Source: a virus. From it: 40,140 bases of DNA. The stretch lies in the IMG/VR virus record IMGVR_UViG_3300042934_000548, positions 1 to 40,140 of that record; one strand, written 5' to 3'. A program made the translations under genes and the position numbers. The notes under the pieces are model-generated. The model saw only the letters and a program-made list of their open reading frames with translations. It had not been told where the DNA came from and searched no databases. Shown piece after piece: positions 37,152-40,140 of the stretch (within the stretch, counting starts at the first letter, position 1; the number at the start of each line of letters is the position of its first letter).

Positions 37152-38768
37152 ATGGCCAAGCTCCCGATGCCGTTCAACAACCCGCGGACATACCCGGGGC
37201 ACTCGGGGATCGACTTCCCTCAGCCACGCGGCACCGTCTTCCGGGCGTCCGGCCCCGGCACGGTGAAGTCCCGTTCCCGGAACGCCCGGGGTGGGTTCTA
37301 CATCTGGGTGCAGTACGACGGTGGACCTCTGACCGGCTACCACCACATGGACTCGCACAGCGGATGCCCGGCCGTAAACGCGCGCGTCGGCGAGGGGTCG
37401 CAGCTGGGGCTCGTCGGGAACACGGGCAACTCGACCGGGCCGCATCTGCACACCGAGGTCGCCGGTCACGCGACCACCGACGGGTACTGGCAGTTCTTCG
37501 ACCGCAGCCGCGTCGTCGGCGCAGGCAGCACAGCAGGAGGGGGCGGGATGCTTACCGTAGATGGGGAGTGGGGCGCGGCCACGACGTCGAAGCTGCAGTC
37601 GGTTCTCGGCGTGACGGTCGACGGGCAGCTCGGTCCGCAGACCATCTCGGCGCTGCAGGGTCGCCTGGGCGTCGGGGTCGACGGGCAGATGGGACCGCAG
37701 ACGATCTCCGCCCTGCAGGCCAAGGTGGGCGCCGCCGTCGACGGGCAGCTCGGTCCGAACACGATCCGCGCGCTGCAGACCTACCTCAACGGAGGCGGCA
37801 CGTTCTCCGCCGCGCCGGCGCCCGCACCTTCGGGGCAGCTGACCGTCGACGGCCAGTGGGGGCCCGCGACGACGAGCGCGTTCCAGAAGAGCCTCGGTGT
37901 GGCGCAGGACGGCGAGCTCGGCCCGATCACCTGGTCGGCGTTCCAGACCGCGGTCGGCGTGACCGTGGATGGCCAGCCGGGCCCGCAGACGTACAAGGCG
38001 CTGCAGATGAACGTCGACGCGACGGTGGACGGCGCTGTCGGCCCCGAGACGGTCCGGAAGCTGCAGGAGCACCTGAACGCCGGCAAGGGCTGGTCGAAGG
38101 TCACGCTCCCCGTCGAGCCGGTGGTGACGCCGGCGACGGCGCGCACCCCGGTCTATCCGGACGCGATCCGCGGATGGACGGTCCCGCTCTCGAGCGACCG
38201 CGCCGCGGGCTCGGTGATCACCCGGCTCATCATCCACCACACCACGAACACGGGCGACGAGGAGCCGTACTTCAAGACGAAGAACGACCGCTCGTCGTGC
38301 CCGACCTGGTACGTGCGGGCGAACGGCGACGTGATCGAGATGATCGCGCCAGAGAAGCGTCCGAGCGCGACCGGCTCGGCGAACACGTACTCGGTGGCGA
38401 TCGAGACGCAGAACACGTCCGGCTCGCCGGCGTGGGGCATCTCGGAGGAGTCGCACGAGACGATCGCGCGCATCGCGGCGTGGCTGTCGAAGCAGACGAA
38501 GTTCGGTGACGTGCCGGTGGCGATCACGCTCGACCGGGCTCACATCATCGGGCACAGCGAGGCGGGCGTCAACGCGACCGCGTGCCCTGGTCCGTCGATG
38601 AACCTCGACAAGATCGTGGCGCGCGCGCAGGAGCTCGCGGCGGCCGAGGAGCCTGATCCCGACCCGGATCCCGCCGTGGTGACGCTCACGCGCGCGCAGT
38701 TCGACCGCCTCAAGGCGGCCGTCGCCGAGGCGCAGGAGATCATCGACGGGGTCGCGGTGACGTCGTGA
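37152..38768 (+). CDS. Endolysin: M23 peptidase, 8 binding repeats, amidase
   Basis: A 538-residue cell-wall hydrolase. Residues 10-115 are an M23/LytM endopeptidase: HSGID (His17, Asp21) and GPHLHTE (His98, His100). Residues 134-309 hold eight 20-residue peptidoglycan-binding units (V-D-G-x-x-G-P-x-T-x-x-A-L-Q), split four and four by a Pro/Ala linker at 219-228. Residues 350-495 are an Amidase_2/PGRP: LIIHHT (His362/363), IIGHSE (His468), ACPG (Cys478). The C-terminus is coiled. Start at 37152 is favoured by AAGGGCGGG; ATGs at 37098 and 37128 are in frame. A strong internal start lies at 37548. Confidence 0.9.
   Translation: MAKLPMPFNNPRTYPGHSGIDFPQPRGTVFRASGPGTVKSRSRNARGGFYIWVQYDGGPLTGYHHMDSHSGCPAVNARVGEGSQLGLVGNTGNSTGPHLHTEVAGHATTDGYWQFFDRSRVVGAGSTAGGGGMLTVDGEWGAATTSKLQSVLGVTVDGQLGPQTISALQGRLGVGVDGQMGPQTISALQAKVGAAVDGQLGPNTIRALQTYLNGGGTFSAAPAPAPSGQLTVDGQWGPATTSAFQKSLGVAQDGELGPITWSAFQTAVGVTVDGQPGPQTYKALQMNVDATVDGAVGPETVRKLQEHLNAGKGWSKVTLPVEPVVTPATARTPVYPDAIRGWTVPLSSDRAAGSVITRLIIHHTTNTGDEEPYFKTKNDRSSCPTWYVRANGDVIEMIAPEKRPSATGSANTYSVAIETQNTSGSPAWGISEESHETIARIAAWLSKQTKFGDVPVAITLDRAHIIGHSEAGVNATACPGPSMNLDKIVARAQELAAAEEPDPDPDPAVVTLTRAQFDRLKAAVAEAQEIIDGVAVTS
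37535..37550 (+). promoter_or_regulatory. Internal ribosome site and start in endolysin
   Basis: AGGAGG (37535-37540), seven bases, then ATG (37548). The following codons CTT ACC GTA GAT GGG are less GC-rich than those of the other repeat units, as typical for true starts. It would give a 406-residue protein with all binding repeats and the amidase but no M23 domain. Confidence 0.6.
37551..38081 (+). repeat. Eight 60-bp coding repeats in endolysin
   Basis: Encodes residues 134-309. Units 2-4 are most alike at the DNA level (GTCGACGGGCAG followed by CTCGG or ATGGG and CCGCAGAC words). Repeats of this kind bind peptidoglycan. Confidence 0.75.
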
Positions 38769-39106
38769 GTGATCCGGTCATCATCGCCATCATCACCGCG
38801 GCAGCACTCGCTATCGGCTCGCTGCTCACGTTCCTCGGCTCCCGGGCGAACAGCCGATCCGCGATCGACAAGCGCATCGACGAGCGGGTGTCCGCGGAGC
38901 TGTCGACGGCGTGGGCGCGGATCGACGCGCTGGAGGTGAAGCAGACCACCCACGCCCACCAGATGGGCGCCGTGGGGCGAGTGCTGCGCGCAATTGCTGG
39001 GCAGTGGCCGAACGAGCACCCGCCCAACCTGAACCCTGCCGACATCGCGTTGATCGAAGACGCGATCCCGGCGCACTGGATCCGTTCACAGAAGGAGACA
39101 TCATGA
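38765..39106 (+). CDS. Membrane-anchored coiled-coil protein, holin candidate
   Basis: A 113-residue protein from GTG. One N-terminal transmembrane helix (VIIAIITAAALAIGSLLTFL), then a coiled-coil (SAIDKRIDERVSAELSTAWA), and a short soluble end. Placed between endolysin and a four-span protein; it may be a class III holin or an accessory controlling lysis timing. Overlaps both neighbours by four bases. Confidence 0.7.
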   Translation: MSDPVIIAIITAAALAIGSLLTFLGSRANSRSAIDKRIDERVSAELSTAWARIDALEVKQTTHAHQMGAVGRVLRAIAGQWPNEHPPNLNPADIALIEDAIPAHWIRSQKETS

Positions 39107-39528
39107 TCCGCAAGTTCATCGCGCGCGCCCTGCTGGTGCTCGCGCTCGTCACCGCGTTCACGATGGTGGCCGGCGGCCCCGCGTCCGCAACGACCGGCGC
39201 GCCGCCGGCCGTGGTGCTCGCCGTCGACTGGGTGCAGGTGCTCAACCTGCTGCTCGCCGTCGTGTTCCCGGTGCTCATCGGCCTCGTCACCACGAAGGTC
39301 ACCTCGAGCGCGGCGAAGGCGATCCTGCTCGCCACCATCTCGCTCGGCTCAGGCCTCGTCTCCGCGCTGCTCGCGTCGATGGTGGCCGGTACCGCGTTCG
39401 ACCTCGTCGGCGCCGCCCTGACCGGCCTCGCCGCCTGGGTGATCGCGATCGCGACACACTTCGGTATTTGGCGTCCGACCGGCGTCACCGACAGAGTGCA
39501 GGCGATCGGTGTGACTCCACGCGCCTGA
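39103..39528 (+). CDS. Putative holin with four hydrophobic segments
   Basis: A 141-residue protein after GAAGGAGACATC. Segments at about 8-24, 45-63, 73-95 and 100-122 are hydrophobic. The first, ending PASA, could also be a cleaved signal peptide or signal-anchor. A short basic C-terminus follows. Location after endolysin and membrane character point to the holin that opens the membrane. Which of this and the previous gene is the main holin is unclear. Confidence 0.75.
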   Translation: MIRKFIARALLVLALVTAFTMVAGGPASATTGAPPAVVLAVDWVQVLNLLLAVVFPVLIGLVTTKVTSSAAKAILLATISLGSGLVSALLASMVAGTAFDLVGAALTGLAAWVIAIATHFGIWRPTGVTDRVQAIGVTPRA

Positions 39529-39541
39529 CACCTTCTGCTCA

Positions 39542-39581
39542 ACGCCCCTCTCGTGCTGCTCACGCGGCGCGGGAGGGGCGT
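39542..39581. terminator. Terminator at end of late operon
   Basis: ACGCCCCTC (39542-39550) pairs with GAGGGGCGT (39573-39581), with an inner CGTG/CACG stem. TTTCGTCGTT follows. It separates the forward late operon (stop 39528) from the reverse gene ending at 39599 and may work for both. Confidence 0.75.
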
Positions 39582-39598
39582 TTCGTCGTTGACGGGCG

Positions 39599-39943
39599 TC
39601 AGGGGGTCCGGCGCGTGACGGCGTTGCGCCACACGACGGTGTCGAGGGTTCCGGTCGGCCCCGACCACTCGACGACCACGACCCGGTCGTTCCAGCCCTT
39701 CGCGAACGCCGCTACCCGTTCAGCCGGCCGGTCACGCCACGAAATCCACGCCCACACCGCAGGGGCCGATGCACCTCGCGGCAGCCACTCGATCTCATTC
39801 GGACCGTAGGCCCGCGTCGGAAGCGTGGTCGGCGGCGGGGTGGCCTCCGCGATCTTCCGATCGTTGAGCGCGTCGTAGTGCGCTTCGTAGCGGCGGTTCT
39901 TCGTCAAGGTGGCCGGGATCCTTCCTCCGGCCGAGGCGTCCAT
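39599..39943 (-). CDS. Hypothetical protein of the reverse operon
   Basis: A 114-residue protein (ATG start). It has a basic helical start (TKNRRYEAHYDALNDRKIAE), a Pro/Thr segment, then a beta domain (GPNEIEWLPRGASAPAVWAW, VVVVEWSGPTGTLDTVVWRN). A TTG at 39907, 12 bases after GGAGGAAGG, would start at TKNRRYEAHYD and is a strong alternative, since short actinophage proteins often begin near such NRRY-AHYD sequences. Transcribed leftward with the edge gene; function unknown. Confidence 0.72.
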   Translation of the reverse strand: MDASAGGRIPATLTKNRRYEAHYDALNDRKIAEATPPPTTLPTRAYGPNEIEWLPRGASAPAVWAWISWRDRPAERVAAFAKGWNDRVVVVEWSGPTGTLDTVVWRNAVTRRTP

Positions 39944-39972
39944 GCTACGCCGACACCGACGACATCGCCCGC

Positions 39973-40140
39973 CTAGCAGGCTTCGAGGAAGGCGCGGGCT
40001 TCCGAGATCGCTTGGACCAGCTGGCGACCCTCGACGTGCTCCCGATACAGGCCATCTCGGCCATGGTTCTTATCTACCGCGCCCGCGTGCAGCGGCGGGT
40101 AGACGTACCGAGCGATGTAGCGCTTGGCCTCGACCCACCC
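39973..40140 (-). CDS. 3' part of edge-spanning small gene
   Basis: Enters from the right edge as GWVEAKRYIARYVYPPLHAG and continues KNHGRDGLYREHVEGRQLVQ to end EARAFLEAC. Good protein character with aromatic and charged residues; 55 residues are seen. On a circular map it joins the eight codons at 24-1. No family recognised. Upstream neighbour in the same direction would be the ribbon-helix-helix gene; the next downstream gene is 39943-39599. Confidence 0.65.
   Translation of the reverse strand, partial: GWVEAKRYIARYVYPPLHAGAVDKNHGRDGLYREHVEGRQLVQAISEARAFLEAC

Noticed and set aside
39773-39943. Prophage boundary or attachment site near the right end
   Set aside because: No tRNA fragment or direct repeat with the left end was seen, and the in-frame join across the edges argues for a circular phage map instead.
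1-40140. Integrase, transposase or CRISPR array
   Set aside because: I looked for tyrosine/serine recombinase signatures, DDE patterns and regularly spaced repeats and saw none; the HTH gene at 17003 alone is not proof of an excision system.

Overview
The window reads as one tailed-phage (siphovirus) genome with an actinobacterial host. The support is very high GC with strong G/C third-position bias, a WhiB-family regulator, and a complete set of head, tail and lysis genes in canonical order. A Microbacteriaceae-like host is plausible but is inferred only from general character; I did not recognise a specific phage. The reverse-strand gene cut at the right edge (40140 to 39973) continues in frame across the left edge to an ATG at position 24. 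This suggests the 40,140 bases are a complete circular or circularly permuted genome opened inside that gene.

Layout. (1) 1-1180 and the far right end: a small reverse operon (ribbon-helix-helix protein at 214-35, the edge-spanning gene, and the gene at 39943-39599) diverges from a small forward gene (273) and an HNH/HTH gene (493). Palindromes and a 15-bp inverted repeat lie around them. (2) 1181-1938: a CI/Cro-like switch, with a reverse HTH gene (1607-1329) and a forward, probably leaderless HTH gene (1678). A clear -35/-10 pair and operator-like half-sites lie between them. (3) 1938-17203: early operon, with small unknowns, a YqaJ-type exonuclease and RecT (recombination), HNH genes, a SNF2 helicase-DNA methylase fusion, a C5 cytosine methyltransferase with six repeated units, WhiB, a replication protein, an ASCH-domain protein and a run of small Cys-rich proteins. 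Nearly every junction is a 1- or 4-base start/stop overlap. (4) 17204-17844: bidirectional terminator and a two-gene reverse island. (5) 17845-29497: terminase small and large subunits, portal, minor capsid protein, scaffold, major capsid protein, head-tail connectors, tail terminator, major tail protein and frameshifted tail assembly chaperones. A 404-base non-coding gap before the scaffold gene may hold a structured RNA. (6) 29415-37057: tape measure, distal tail protein, tail-associated protein, and fibre/receptor-binding proteins with repeats. (7) 37152-39528: a two-enzyme endolysin (M23 peptidase, eight wall-binding repeats, amidase) with a probable internal start, then two membrane proteins (holin candidates), closed by a terminator.

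Together the early block would manage the lytic/repressed decision, recombination-dependent replication and DNA modification or anti-restriction. The late block builds and releases the virion. No integrase, excisionase with recognisable partner, ParA/B, tRNA, CRISPR array or insertion sequence was seen, so the lifestyle implied by the switch is open.
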